Below, one piece after another: positions 25,446 to 34,777 of a stretch of 64,000 bases of DNA. The notes under the pieces were generated by a model. It saw only the letters and a program-made list of their open reading frames with translations. It had not been told where the DNA came from and ran no database searches. The stretch is from JAILLW01 sp045629045 (GTDB taxonomy: Bacteria; Bacillota; Clostridia; Lachnospirales; Lachnospiraceae), in contig JAZQQM010000004.1 of assembly GCA_045629045.1 (NCBI GenBank), positions 1 through 64,000 on the forward strand, read 5' to 3'. Numbering within the stretch: the stretch's first letter is position 1; each line of letters opens with the position of its first letter. Both the position numbers and the translations under genes were made by a program.

Positions 25446-27311
25446 GTGATGAAAAAAGTTTTTAATGTAAAGAAATTTTATAGAAGAACCGCGCTTATTA
25501 TATACGACATAATAAGTGTAATCGCAGCAAGCTATGTTGCTTTGTTGATGAGGTACAACTTCTCGATAGCAACGATTCCGTATTATTTTATTAAACCGAT
25601 TACCAATTTCCTGCCTATAAGCGTAGTTGCTACGATTCTTATTCTGTATTTGTTCCATATGTACAGTTCTTTGTGGGCGTTTGCAGGAGAAACCGAATTA
25701 CAGAATATTGTTATTTCCAGTGTTATTTCTACTCTTGTTCAAGCCGGAGGACTTCAGTTATTTAAGGTTGGTAATTATAAGGCGGTTCCCAGCAGTTACT
25801 ACTTCCTTTATATGTTCTGCCTGCTTAGTTTATTGTTTATAAGCAGGTTCTCATATAGATTTCTTCGGTCCCTTAAACATAGGAATCAGAACAGTAAGAA
25901 TTCCATTTCTGTAATGGTAATAGGCGCAGGTGATGCAGCAAATGCCATTATTAAAGAGATAGTCAATTCAAATTTCTCGACTATGATAGTGCGCTGCATC
26001 ATAGATGATGACAAAGGCAAGTGGGGAAGATTTATTCAGGGAATCAAGGTTGTCGGCGGAAGAGATAAGATTATTGAATGTGCCGAACTTTATGATATTG
26101 ATGAGATAATCGTTGCAATGCCGTCGGCATCACGAACAACTATTTCCGAACTCCTTGATATTTGTAAAGAAACGAATTGTAAGCTTCGTTCACTTCCGGG
26201 AATGTATCAGCTCGTTAACGGTGAGGTATCCGTTGCAAAACTTCGTGACGTTGAAGTAGAAGACTTACTCGGCAGGGAACCCATCGAAGTAGATCTTGAT
26301 TCGATTTTAGGATACGTTAACGGCAAAAAGGTTCTTGTTACAGGCGGAGGAGGATCAATAGGTTCCGAACTTTGCCGACAGATTGCATCTCACGGTCCAA
26401 GCCAGCTTATTTTAGTAGATATTTATGAAAACAGTACTTATGACGTACAACAGGAACTTATTACGAAATACCCGAATCTTAATCTTGTAGTACTTATTGC
26501 ATCTGTTCGTAATACAAACAGAATCAACAATATTTTTGAAACATACAAGCCGGATATTGTTTATCATGCGGCTGCCCATAAGCATGTTCCGCTTATGGAG
26601 ACATCGCCTAACGAGGCAATTAAGAATAATGTCTTCGGTACATGGAAGACAGCGCAGGCTGCAGCAATGAACGGCACCAAGCGTTTCGTTATGATTAGTA
26701 CCGATAAGGCTGTTAATCCCACTAATATAATGGGTGCCTCCAAGCGTATATGTGAGATGATTGTTCAGACCTTTAACAGACATTTTGATACGGAGTTTGT
26801 AGCTGTAAGATTTGGTAATGTTCTTGGTTCCAACGGCTCTGTTATTCCGCTTTTTAAGAAGCAGATTATGGCAGGGGGCCCGGTTACGGTTACGCATCCT
26901 GATATTATAAGATACTTCATGACTATACCGGAGGCTGTATCTTTGGTGCTGCAGGCAGGAGCTTATGCCAAGGGCGGTGAAATATTTGTTCTCGATATGG
27001 GCAAACCTGTTAAGATTCTTGATTTGGCCAAGAACCTGATTAAACTTTCGGGATACAGAGTAGATGAAGATATAAAGATAGAATTTACAGGTCTTCGTCC
27101 GGGAGAGAAGCTGTATGAGGAGCTGCTTATGGATGAAGAGGGACTTACGGAAACAGCTAATAAGTCAATTTATATAGGCAAGCCTATTGAACTTGACGAG
27201 GACGAATTCTTCAAAGATCTTAAGATGCTAAAAGAAGAATCCAAGAATGAGTCAAAGGATATACGTCCTTTGGTTAAAAAAATAGTCAGTACATACAATT
27301 ATAAAGAATAG
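25446..27311 (+). CDS. PglF/CapD-type UDP-GlcNAc 4,6-dehydratase
   Basis: This 621-residue membrane-bound short-chain dehydrogenase/reductase converts UDP-GlcNAc to the 4-keto-6-deoxy sugar. Four N-terminal transmembrane helices (about 10-130) are followed by a Rossmann-like domain (about 145-280) and the catalytic NAD domain. That domain has TGGGGSIGSELC at about 299-310, AAAHKHVPLME, and STDKAVNPTNIMGASKR. The usual Tyr of the YxxxK pair is replaced by Met (M429, K433), as in PglF, WbpM and FlaA1. PGEKLYEELL near the end is also typical. It is followed after 12 bases by a PglE-like aminotransferase, so the two likely act in series. Assignment to the long CapD/PglF class is firm; the hexose product is inferred. 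Confidence 0.93.
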   Translation: MMKKVFNVKKFYRRTALIIYDIISVIAASYVALLMRYNFSIATIPYYFIKPITNFLPISVVATILILYLFHMYSSLWAFAGETELQNIVISSVISTLVQAGGLQLFKVGNYKAVPSSYYFLYMFCLLSLLFISRFSYRFLRSLKHRNQNSKNSISVMVIGAGDAANAIIKEIVNSNFSTMIVRCIIDDDKGKWGRFIQGIKVVGGRDKIIECAELYDIDEIIVAMPSASRTTISELLDICKETNCKLRSLPGMYQLVNGEVSVAKLRDVEVEDLLGREPIEVDLDSILGYVNGKKVLVTGGGGSIGSELCRQIASHGPSQLILVDIYENSTYDVQQELITKYPNLNLVVLIASVRNTNRINNIFETYKPDIVYHAAAHKHVPLMETSPNEAIKNNVFGTWKTAQAAAMNGTKRFVMISTDKAVNPTNIMGASKRICEMIVQTFNRHFDTEFVAVRFGNVLGSNGSVIPLFKKQIMAGGPVTVTHPDIIRYFMTIPEAVSLVLQAGAYAKGGEIFVLDMGKPVKILDLAKNLIKLSGYRVDEDIKIEFTGLRPGEKLYEELLMDEEGLTETANKSIYIGKPIELDEDEFFKDLKMLKEESKNESKDIRPLVKKIVSTYNYKE

Positions 27312-27323
27312 AAGGCGATAATT

Positions 27324-28448
27324 ATGAAAAGAATTTATCTTTCTTCTCCTACTATGCATGGAGAAGAGCAAAAATTCGTGCAAGAAGCGTTTGATACCAA
27401 CTGGGTAGCGCCACTTGGCCCCAATGTTACGGCACTCGAAATTGAGATGGCAGAATATATGGGTGAAGGAATCCACGCAAGTGCACTTTCTGCCGGCACG
27501 GCAGCACTTCATATGGCACTTAAATGTATAGGTGTTAAGAGAGGAGATATAGTATTTGCTCCGACCCTTACATTTAGCGCAACAGTTAATCCCATCACTT
27601 ATGAAGGTGCCACTCCCGTATTTATTGATTCCGAATCTGATACCTGGAATATGGACCCTGATGCTCTTCGCAAGGCCTTTGAGAAATATCCCAATCCTAA
27701 GGCGGTTATGGTAGTTCACTTATATGGAACTCCGGCTAAGATAGATGAAATTCTTGATATTTGCAATGAACATAATGTGCCTCTTATTGAGGATGCTGCG
27801 GAGTCGTTATCTACCACTTACAAAGGCCGTCAGACAGGTACTTTCGGTAAGATAGGTATTATATCTTTTAACGGAAACAAAATTATTACTACTTCTGGCG
27901 GCGGAATGATGCTGTCAAAAAATGAAGAATATACTAAGAAGGCCACATTCCTGTCAACTCAGGCCCGTGATCCTGCCCGTCATTATCAGCACTCAAATAT
28001 CGGATATAACTATCGTATGTCCAATATAGTTGCCGGTGTGGGCCGTGGCCAGTTACTCCATCTTGAAGAGCATAAGGCACTTAAGAAAAAGATATACGCG
28101 ACCTATAAGGAGGCGTTCAAAGATATACCGGATATTACTATGAACCCCATGAATCCGGATGCGGACGCTAACTGTTGGCTAAGCTGTATTCAGATAAAAC
28201 CGGGATCAAAGGTTACTCCCAATATGGTTATGGATGCACTTGAAGAAAAGTGTAATGCAGAGTCACGTCCTATTTGGAAACCCATGCATCTTCAACCTGT
28301 ATTTGACGGTTGTGATTTTATCAAGGCAGAGGATAGGGATGTAGCGTCATATATCTTTGACAATGGTGTATGTCTTCCTTCGGATATTAAGAATACGGAT
28401 GAGGATATGGAACTTATTATCAAAACTATTAAAGAGTTATTCGCGTGA
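27324..28448 (+). CDS. DegT-family aminotransferase, PglE-like
   Basis: This 374-residue PLP enzyme resembles PglE, which aminates UDP-4-keto-6-deoxy-GlcNAc to the UDP-4-amino sugar. Marks include LSSPTMHGEEQKFV at the N-terminus, NWVAPLGPNV, SAGTAALHMAL, and SFNGNKIITTSGGG, in which the PLP lysine is residue 186. It sits directly after the PglF-type dehydratase that would make its substrate. The third enzyme of the bacillosamine path, the PglD acetyltransferase, is not in the window. The gene ends in a four-base GTGA overlap with the next gene. The class is firm; the name pglE is by similarity of motifs only. Confidence 0.9.
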   Translation: MKRIYLSSPTMHGEEQKFVQEAFDTNWVAPLGPNVTALEIEMAEYMGEGIHASALSAGTAALHMALKCIGVKRGDIVFAPTLTFSATVNPITYEGATPVFIDSESDTWNMDPDALRKAFEKYPNPKAVMVVHLYGTPAKIDEILDICNEHNVPLIEDAAESLSTTYKGRQTGTFGKIGIISFNGNKIITTSGGGMMLSKNEEYTKKATFLSTQARDPARHYQHSNIGYNYRMSNIVAGVGRGQLLHLEEHKALKKKIYATYKEAFKDIPDITMNPMNPDADANCWLSCIQIKPGSKVTPNMVMDALEEKCNAESRPIWKPMHLQPVFDGCDFIKAEDRDVASYIFDNGVCLPSDIKNTDEDMELIIKTIKELFA

Positions 28449-30445
28449 AAAAGTATATATATTTATTGATAATTTCATTATTTTTGGAAGTGTTTGTATT
28501 CAATTTTTCTTCCTGGAAATCTGTTACTAATGTTCCGATAGATTTGACAGAGAAGATGTACTGTGAGGGTACGACTGTATACATTTCGGAAATCGATAAT
28601 AAAATCACAAATTTGTTTATTGATACCGAAGTGCAACCGAATGCTCCTATTGGTTTCAAACTTAATGCAACCGATGAAGGTAACTACTATGAATATCCCC
28701 TCGGAAACGACGTAATTGTATCATCTGTTGCCGCATCACATTATATTAATGTGAATGCATACGGAAATGTCAAAAGCCTTATATTCTACTTTGAAGGTGA
28801 GAATCAACCTAATTTTGAATTTTTGTCGATAAAGGCTAATGTAAGGAGACCCTTGTTCTTTAGCATAGGCAGAGTGATTCTGGTTTATTTGGTCATGTTG
28901 TTTCTGGTACTGATAAGTCCTAAGAACAAGATTTCCAAGTTAATGTTTACTTCGAGTATTGATTCTGCAAAAGATAAATTGCAGCAGCTTGTTACTGTCG
29001 GAGTGATAGTGATATGGATTCTTTTGGGACTCTATTGGTCATCATCGCATATGCTGTTTAATGAGGCCTCAAAACCTCATCACGAACAGTATAAGGAATT
29101 GGCAGCTGCATTAAAGGAAGGTCATGCAGAACTGTCGATAACACCGTCAGAGGGGCTTATTAATGCGGATAATCCTTATGACACAATATATCTTCAGGCA
29201 AACGGAATTGATTATAAGGCCGATTATGCTTTTTACAATAATAAGTATTTTGTATATTTTGGAATAACGCCGGAAATATTGCTGTATTATCCCTACTATT
29301 TGATTTCGGGCCGCGGATTCCCTAATCATGCTGCGACATTTGTTTTCTATTCATTATTTGTTTTGGGAACATTTATGTTGCTAAGGGAAATAATTAATCG
29401 TTATTTTAAGAACATATCATATGTATCTTATTTGCTTATTGCATCGGGAACAGTTACATGTGGCAGTTTGACATATTTAATTTTTACGGCGGACCTTTAC
29501 TGCGTTCCTGTTATGGCGGCTATGGGGCTTACTGCTGTGGGTCTATGGTTATGGATGTGGGCAGCCGGAATAATGAAACAGGTTTCTGAAAATGAAAATT
29601 CAAAGGTTTCATTTAAGGGCATCATTGTTTTGATTTTGGGATCTGTTTGCATGGCCCTTGTGGCCGGATGCCGTCCACAGATGCTTTTATTTAGTTTTCT
29701 TGCGATTCCTATATTTAGAGAGGTTGTAATAGAAAACCATATTCTTTGTAAAAAGAAGAATGTAATTTATATTGGTCTATTTTGTGTACCCTTTATTATG
29801 TGCGCTATTGGAATTATGTACTATAACTATGTCAGATTCGGTTCAGTCATTGATTTTGGTGCAACGTATTCTTTAACTAATAACGATATGAATTTAAGGG
29901 GATTCAGTGTGTCAAGAATGCTTCAGGGCTTGACCGCTTTTCTGTTCCAAATACCCTATATCAACAATGTATTCCCGTTTCTTCATACAGTGGAATTAAA
30001 ATTTGATTATATGGGTAAGATAGTTACAGAACATTATTTTGGTGGAATTATTTCCTGTAATGTGATGACCTGGTCACTTTTTTTGACAGGGTATTATCGT
30101 AAAAATATAAAAGACAAAAAATTAGTATTATATATGGGCATATTGATTGTTTCATCAATTATAATCGGGCTGCTTGATGCCAACTCGGCAGGAGTCTTAG
30201 TCAGATATGCATCGGATATGTCATTTGGAATTATTATGGGTGCAGCCATAATGCTTCTGATTTTGACGGAAAACAGCTCAGTTACCGACCGGGGATTTGC
30301 TATTGGATTTAATCTCATTAAAGTTGGATTTTTACTAACGTTTATTTATGGAATGATGATAATATTCAATGTTAATTCAGGTATTACACTTATTAAGTAT
30401 AACCCGGAGCTATTTTACAAAATCGCTTGGTTATTTAGGTTTTAA
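28445..30445 (+). CDS. GT-C-like polytopic membrane protein
   Basis: This 666-residue protein begins with one transmembrane helix and a beta-rich outside domain (about 25-135), followed by about 12 helices. The loop after the third helix reads SKPHHEQYKELAAALKEGH, then DNPYD and FYNNKYFVYFGITPEILLYYPYYL. This HHxQY...NPYD...YFG signature recurs in large GT-C-like membrane proteins of Firmicutes glycan loci. It starts with GTG overlapping the stop of the aminotransferase gene, so translation is coupled. It probably transfers a sugar from a polyprenyl carrier on the outer face. Donor and acceptor are unknown. Confidence 0.67.
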   Translation: MKKYIYLLIISLFLEVFVFNFSSWKSVTNVPIDLTEKMYCEGTTVYISEIDNKITNLFIDTEVQPNAPIGFKLNATDEGNYYEYPLGNDVIVSSVAASHYINVNAYGNVKSLIFYFEGENQPNFEFLSIKANVRRPLFFSIGRVILVYLVMLFLVLISPKNKISKLMFTSSIDSAKDKLQQLVTVGVIVIWILLGLYWSSSHMLFNEASKPHHEQYKELAAALKEGHAELSITPSEGLINADNPYDTIYLQANGIDYKADYAFYNNKYFVYFGITPEILLYYPYYLISGRGFPNHAATFVFYSLFVLGTFMLLREIINRYFKNISYVSYLLIASGTVTCGSLTYLIFTADLYCVPVMAAMGLTAVGLWLWMWAAGIMKQVSENENSKVSFKGIIVLILGSVCMALVAGCRPQMLLFSFLAIPIFREVVIENHILCKKKNVIYIGLFCVPFIMCAIGIMYYNYVRFGSVIDFGATYSLTNNDMNLRGFSVSRMLQGLTAFLFQIPYINNVFPFLHTVELKFDYMGKIVTEHYFGGIISCNVMTWSLFLTGYYRKNIKDKKLVLYMGILIVSSIIIGLLDANSAGVLVRYASDMSFGIIMGAAIMLLILTENSSVTDRGFAIGFNLIKVGFLLTFIYGMMIIFNVNSGITLIKYNPELFYKIAWLFRF

Positions 30446-30450
30446 TCAGT

Positions 30451-31251
30451 ATGGAAAATAAAAACATCGCATTTATTTCAAAAAACACTTCCGATTTTTT
30501 GCGTGGAATTGCCATCCTAATGGTTATAGCTTCGCATTATTTTGAATTTGCAATAAATGAAGTAAATAATAAGGAAGTAGCAGAGTTTATCATGCAACTT
30601 GGAGATTGGGGAGTAGGTATATTCTTTTTTCTGTCAGGTTATGCTCTGTATCTAAAATACGGAATAGCGAATACGGATAGGAAATACATAGTAGGACGAT
30701 TTAAAAATACGTATTTACCATATTTAATAATTGCCACGACAATTAGTCTGATTAGTCATTCGATTGATTCTTTAAAATCGGTAATCAGGTTGCTTATAGG
30801 TGCGGATTATTGGTTTATTGAGGAAATTTTGCTGATTTATATAGTTTTTTATCTGGTGGGTAAGCTGCCCGGTAAATGCAGAGTCTTCATAATGAGTATA
30901 TTTATAATTGCCATATCCTTATGGTTTTATATAAGAGGTTATCAGGACTTTTGGTATACGGCAACCTGGGCATTTGCCCTGGGAATGATTGTGTCAAAAT
31001 ATGTGCGAAAAATAAGATTTATTCATGATGATTTTTCGATTGATATTAACGAGCCTGTAATTAGTTTTTTAGGAAAAAGATCAATATATATTTATTTGCT
31101 TCATAGTTATATATATATTTTGGTTATTAACAGTCAGGCAATGGAAAATGTTAATTGGTTTTTGAAAATGTGTATCAGCACATTAATTACCGTAGCGATT
31201 TCGTATTTGCTGGATTTAATATGCAAATTAATTTTTAGGAGAAAACAATGA
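30451..31251 (+). CDS. acyltransferase 3 family membrane protein (short)
   Basis: This 266-residue membrane protein is an acyltransferase-3 family member, which moves acetyl or other acyl groups onto surface sugars. The opening FLRGIAILMVIASHYFEFA places the conserved His in helix 1, and GVGIFFFLSGYAL and IVGRFKNTYLPYLI match the family's FxxxRxxR-P region. It has about eight helices and is shorter than the common 330-360 residues, losing some of the last part. The start follows the previous stop by only five bases and the end overlaps the next gene by four. Which glycan it modifies is unknown. Confidence 0.8.
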   Translation: MENKNIAFISKNTSDFLRGIAILMVIASHYFEFAINEVNNKEVAEFIMQLGDWGVGIFFFLSGYALYLKYGIANTDRKYIVGRFKNTYLPYLIIATTISLISHSIDSLKSVIRLLIGADYWFIEEILLIYIVFYLVGKLPGKCRVFIMSIFIIAISLWFYIRGYQDFWYTATWAFALGMIVSKYVRKIRFIHDDFSIDINEPVISFLGKRSIYIYLLHSYIYILVINSQAMENVNWFLKMCISTLITVAISYLLDLICKLIFRRKQ

Positions 31252-32228
31252 TTAAAGAGGCGCCTGTTTTATATTTAATACTACCCTGCTATAACGAAGA
31301 GGATACCCTTGATTATTCTATAGAAAAGATAAAGGAAAAACTGGGAAGACTCGTTAGCGAAAATAAGATATCGGTAAAATCAAAGGCATTGTTTGTTAAT
31401 GACGGAAGTAAAGATAAGACATTATTGCGTCTGCATGAAGAAGCCTCAAAAGATAATAGGATAGCAGTGGTTTCTCTGGCATCTAACAGGGGACATCAGA
31501 ATGCAATAATGGCCGGAATGATGGTGGCGAAGGAGTATTGTGATATTGCCATTACTATTGATGTGGACCTTCAGCAGGATATTGAAGCTCTTGATGAGTT
31601 TATCAAAAAATATAACGAGGGTTCGGAAATAGTTTATGGTATAAGAAATGATCGAAAATCCGACGGCTTTATGAAAAAAGCTACGGCATCAATGTATTAT
31701 AAGCTTATGCATGCCCTGGGAGCAAATGTAATGACCAATCATGCAGATTACAGATTAATGAGCAAAAAAGCCCTTGATATGTTATCAAAGTACGAAGAAA
31801 CCAATCTTTTCCTGCGCGGATTGATACCAACTATGGGATTTAATTCCGATATAGTATATTTTGATGTTAAGGAAAGAGAATTCGGGAAATCAAAGTATAC
31901 CGTAAAGAAAATGTTTACTCTTGCGCTGGACGGAATAACCTCCATGAGCGTTCGCCCCTTGCATATGATTTCTGTATTAGGTTTTTTGGTATTTTTGTTT
32001 AGTGTGGTGATGGGAATAATTACATTGGTTGATTATTTTAGGGGTAATAATGTTCAAGGTTATACAACCAGCATAATCGTATCGCTACTTATCGGCGGTG
32101 TTACACTTCTGTCCCTGGGAGTTATAGGTGAATATATAGGCAAAGTGTATATGGAGGCCAAACATCGTCCGAGATATATGATTGATTCGGTAGTTATTAA
32201 GGATATTGATGAAAATAAACTTTATTAA
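31248..32228 (+). CDS. GtrB-like polyprenyl-phosphate glycosyltransferase
   Basis: This 326-residue GT2 enzyme is the second GtrB-type protein in the locus. It shows LILPCYNEED, VNDGSKDKT (about 50-58), SLASNRGHQNAIMAG and the metal-binding TIDVDLQQD (D105 and D107). Two C-terminal transmembrane helices (about 243-265 and 278-300) are present. It would load a sugar onto undecaprenyl phosphate at the inner membrane face. It differs clearly in sequence from the enzyme at 20122, so the two may handle different sugars. It overlaps the acyltransferase gene before it (ATGA) and abuts the lipase-like gene after it. Confidence 0.87.
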   Translation: MIKEAPVLYLILPCYNEEDTLDYSIEKIKEKLGRLVSENKISVKSKALFVNDGSKDKTLLRLHEEASKDNRIAVVSLASNRGHQNAIMAGMMVAKEYCDIAITIDVDLQQDIEALDEFIKKYNEGSEIVYGIRNDRKSDGFMKKATASMYYKLMHALGANVMTNHADYRLMSKKALDMLSKYEETNLFLRGLIPTMGFNSDIVYFDVKEREFGKSKYTVKKMFTLALDGITSMSVRPLHMISVLGFLVFLFSVVMGIITLVDYFRGNNVQGYTTSIIVSLLIGGVTLLSLGVIGEYIGKVYMEAKHRPRYMIDSVVIKDIDENKLY

Positions 32229-32242
32229 TGAAGGAATGTAAT

Positions 32243-33088
32243 ATGAAAAGATTAATTGTTGGGACAATAGCAATTTTGGTTGCTGTTGCTGTATTGGGAA
32301 GTGATATTGTTGCTGTTCGGCCATATGCCGCAACAAAAAGCGCTGAAGAAAAGGAACTTGATGCGCTTATTAAGTACAGAGATGGTTTGGTTAAATCAGG
32401 TGCAGCCGAGGCGGATATTGCATTTGCCAATCAGGCTATTGAATGTCAACAGCAGCTAATTGCCAATAAGCAAGCCCAGGATGCTGCAGATAAAGCTCAA
32501 GAAGCAGCATTAAAAGCTCAGGAAGAGGCCGCTAAGGCAGCAGCCAAGGCGCAGGAAGATATGCTTAAACAATATGAAGCAGCTCTTAAGAAAGCCGGAA
32601 TTCCGCTTGCCAACGGAGTGATTTTTGTAGGTGATTCAAGATTTGTACAGATGCATGAGGCAATGGGAGAGACAGGTGCCAAGTACTTTGCGCAGAATTC
32701 TCAGGGGTACAAATGGTTTAGTGAAACGGCCGTTCCCAATGTTGATAAATGTGTCGGTAAGGGAATCAAGATTGTAATTAATCTTGGTGTTAACGATCCG
32801 GGAAATGCAGATAAATATGTTGCTCTTGTTAATGCAAAAGCAGCAGAATGGACTGCCAAGGGTGCCAAAGTATACTATGCTACGGTAAATCCGGTTTGGG
32901 ATAATCCATATACCTCGGAAGAACAGGTAGTAATGATTAACAGCAAATTAATTGCCGGACTTCAAGGTGTGAAAGTTATCGATACGCATACATACTTGAT
33001 GAATAGCGGATATAAATTGCGTGATGGTCTTCATTATGATGTACCGACATATCAGAGAATATATACATATATTGTTAATAATCTATAA
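32243..33088 (+). CDS. secreted SGNH-hydrolase-like protein
   Basis: This protein of about 281 residues has a signal peptide (KRLIVGTIAILVAVAVLG, then a small-residue cleavage region near VRPYAA) and a long Ala/Gln/Lys/Glu-rich helical stalk (about 40-115). An SGNH domain follows. The catalytic blocks are VGDSRF (Ser nucleophile), LGVND (Asn) and DGLHY (Asp and His). Such proteins hydrolyse or transfer ester-linked acyl groups on surface glycans. I start at the ATG at 32243 with AAGGAATG in front, not at 32228, which overlaps the previous stop and would spoil the signal peptide start. It may work against or with the acyltransferase at 30451. Confidence 0.82.
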   Translation: MKRLIVGTIAILVAVAVLGSDIVAVRPYAATKSAEEKELDALIKYRDGLVKSGAAEADIAFANQAIECQQQLIANKQAQDAADKAQEAALKAQEEAAKAAAKAQEDMLKQYEAALKKAGIPLANGVIFVGDSRFVQMHEAMGETGAKYFAQNSQGYKWFSETAVPNVDKCVGKGIKIVINLGVNDPGNADKYVALVNAKAAEWTAKGAKVYYATVNPVWDNPYTSEEQVVMINSKLIAGLQGVKVIDTHTYLMNSGYKLRDGLHYDVPTYQRIYTYIVNNL

Positions 33089-33089
33089 T

Positions 33090-33752
33090 ATGTACAAAAA
33101 TATAATTAAACGTTTTTTTGACATTTTAATATCGGCGTTGGTTCTTATTTTGTTTTGCTGGCTTTTTGCCATATTGGCGCTTCTTGTGAGAACAAAGCTG
33201 GGAAGCCCTGTTATCTTTACTCAACAGCGCCCGGGTAAAATCGATTCCAAAACAGGAAAAGAAAGAATATTCAAGCTATGTAAATTCAGAACAATGACGG
33301 ATGAACGGGATGAAAACGGCAATCTTCTTCCGGATAAGGACAGACTTACCAAATTCGGTAAACTGCTTCGAAGCACCAGCCTTGACGAACTTCCGGAGTT
33401 TTGGAATATTCTTAAGGGTGATATGAGTTTTATCGGCCCCAGACCTTTGCTTGTAAGCTATCTTCCCTGGTATACGGAAAGGGAACGACTTCGTCATACC
33501 GTAAGACCGGGATTGACAGGTTTGGCACAAATTAGCGGACGAAATAATCTTGCATGGGATCAAAGATTTGAAACAGATGTTAAATATGTTGAGAATCTTA
33601 CCTTTGCCATGGATGTTAAAATAGTGTTTACAACTGTTAAGAAGATATTTGTCAAAGAAGATGTTGCCGAAGATACCAGCGTATCCGAGGGTAATTTTGC
33701 CGAGATTCGTAAAGCACAGTCAGAGGCCGGAAAACTTAAACAGAATTCTTAA
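33090..33752 (+). CDS. PglC-like monotopic phosphoglycosyltransferase
   Basis: This 220-residue enzyme transfers a sugar phosphate from a UDP sugar to undecaprenyl phosphate and starts lipid-linked glycan assembly. One N-terminal re-entrant hydrophobic segment (about 10-33) is followed by the catalytic domain: KLCKFRTMTDERD, the catalytic Asp-Glu pair in SLDELPE (D99, E100), GDMSFIGPRPLL and VRPGLTGLAQISGRN. The length matches small PglC-type enzymes with no extra N-terminal domain. I start at 33090, immediately after the previous stop; a longer frame from 33021 would overlap it and adds no family sequence. With the PglF- and PglE-like enzymes, the natural substrate is probably a UDP-amino-dideoxy sugar. 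Confidence 0.92.
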   Translation: MYKNIIKRFFDILISALVLILFCWLFAILALLVRTKLGSPVIFTQQRPGKIDSKTGKERIFKLCKFRTMTDERDENGNLLPDKDRLTKFGKLLRSTSLDELPEFWNILKGDMSFIGPRPLLVSYLPWYTERERLRHTVRPGLTGLAQISGRNNLAWDQRFETDVKYVENLTFAMDVKIVFTTVKKIFVKEDVAEDTSVSEGNFAEIRKAQSEAGKLKQNS

Positions 33753-33787
33753 AAACAGAAATTAAAATACTTCAGTGGGAGTAGGAT

Positions 33788-34777
33788 ATGATTAACATTT
33801 TGATTCTTTCCGCCGGAACCAGAAACAAAGTGGTTCAGGCCTTCAAAAAAGCATTGGGCGACAGAGGACAGGTTATAGCTACGGATTGTTCTAATCTGGC
33901 ACCTGCAGTGTATGATGCAGACAAATTCATTTTGGTACCGAGAATAAACGCACCGGGATATATTGACAGAATTCTTGAAATTTGTAAGCAGGAGCAAATC
34001 ACGGGAGTGTTTTCACTTATCGATCCGGAATTAAGCATGCTAGCCAAAGAAAGGGACAGATTCCTTGAAATAGGTACGATGCCTGTAATTTCGCCTTATG
34101 ATTTGGTCGAAACCTGCTTTGACAAATATAGGTTCTATCAGCTTATGCTTGAATACGGAATTCCCACAGCCAAATGTTACATTACAAAAGAGAGCTTTTA
34201 CGAGGCCAAAGAGCGTGGAGAAGTTAGCTATCCCGTATTTGCAAAACCAATATGCGGTTCGGCTTCCATTAATATCAATAAAGTCGCTTCCGATAATGAG
34301 ATTGATGTACTGTTTGAGATCTATGATGATTTAATGATTCAGGAATATATGTCCGGTCAGGAATATGGGGCTGATGTATATATTGATATGATTACAGGAA
34401 AATGTGTTTCTGTCTTTATTAAGAAAAAGATTAAGATGCGTGCCGGAGAGACAGACAAATCAGTTTCGGTTAAAATCCCCAAATTATTCGATCAGATTAA
34501 GACTTTTGTGGAAAGAGCCGGTTTTAGAGGAATGATAGATATTGATATCTTTCATGATGAAACGACTGATACATTTTATTTTTCGGAGGTTAATCCAAGG
34601 TTTGGCGGCGGATATCCTCATGCTTATGCCTGTGGGGTAGATACACCGACCAACGTAATAAACAATCTTCAGGGTATTGAGAATAAGCCGGTTATCGGTG
34701 AATATTCCGAAGGCGTATGTATGATGAAATATAACGAAATTTGTATTAAGAACATAGACGAAAAAGATATCATATGA
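33788..34777 (+). CDS. ATP-grasp ligase, CarB-like
   Basis: This 329-residue protein has the ATP-grasp fold that joins a carboxylate to an amine through an acyl phosphate. The N-terminal pre-grasp part reads ILILSAGTRNKVVQAF. The ATP lid and binding region has YPVFAKPICGSASI and IQEYMSGQEYGADVYI, and the metal-binding end has DIDIFHDE and YFSEVNPRFGGGYP. It lies between the PglC-like and the PglA-like genes with a strong GGGAGTAGG site. In that position it could attach an amino acid or other acid to a 4-amino sugar in place of the missing PglD acetyltransferase. That role is inference; only the fold is clear. Confidence 0.83.
   Translation: MINILILSAGTRNKVVQAFKKALGDRGQVIATDCSNLAPAVYDADKFILVPRINAPGYIDRILEICKQEQITGVFSLIDPELSMLAKERDRFLEIGTMPVISPYDLVETCFDKYRFYQLMLEYGIPTAKCYITKESFYEAKERGEVSYPVFAKPICGSASININKVASDNEIDVLFEIYDDLMIQEYMSGQEYGADVYIDMITGKCVSVFIKKKIKMRAGETDKSVSVKIPKLFDQIKTFVERAGFRGMIDIDIFHDETTDTFYFSEVNPRFGGGYPHAYACGVDTPTNVINNLQGIENKPVIGEYSEGVCMMKYNEICIKNIDEKDII

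Noticed and set aside
33021..33089. Longer start for the PglC-like gene
   Set aside because: The extra 23 codons overlap the previous gene and do not resemble the family; an ATG directly after the previous stop matches the usual N-terminus.
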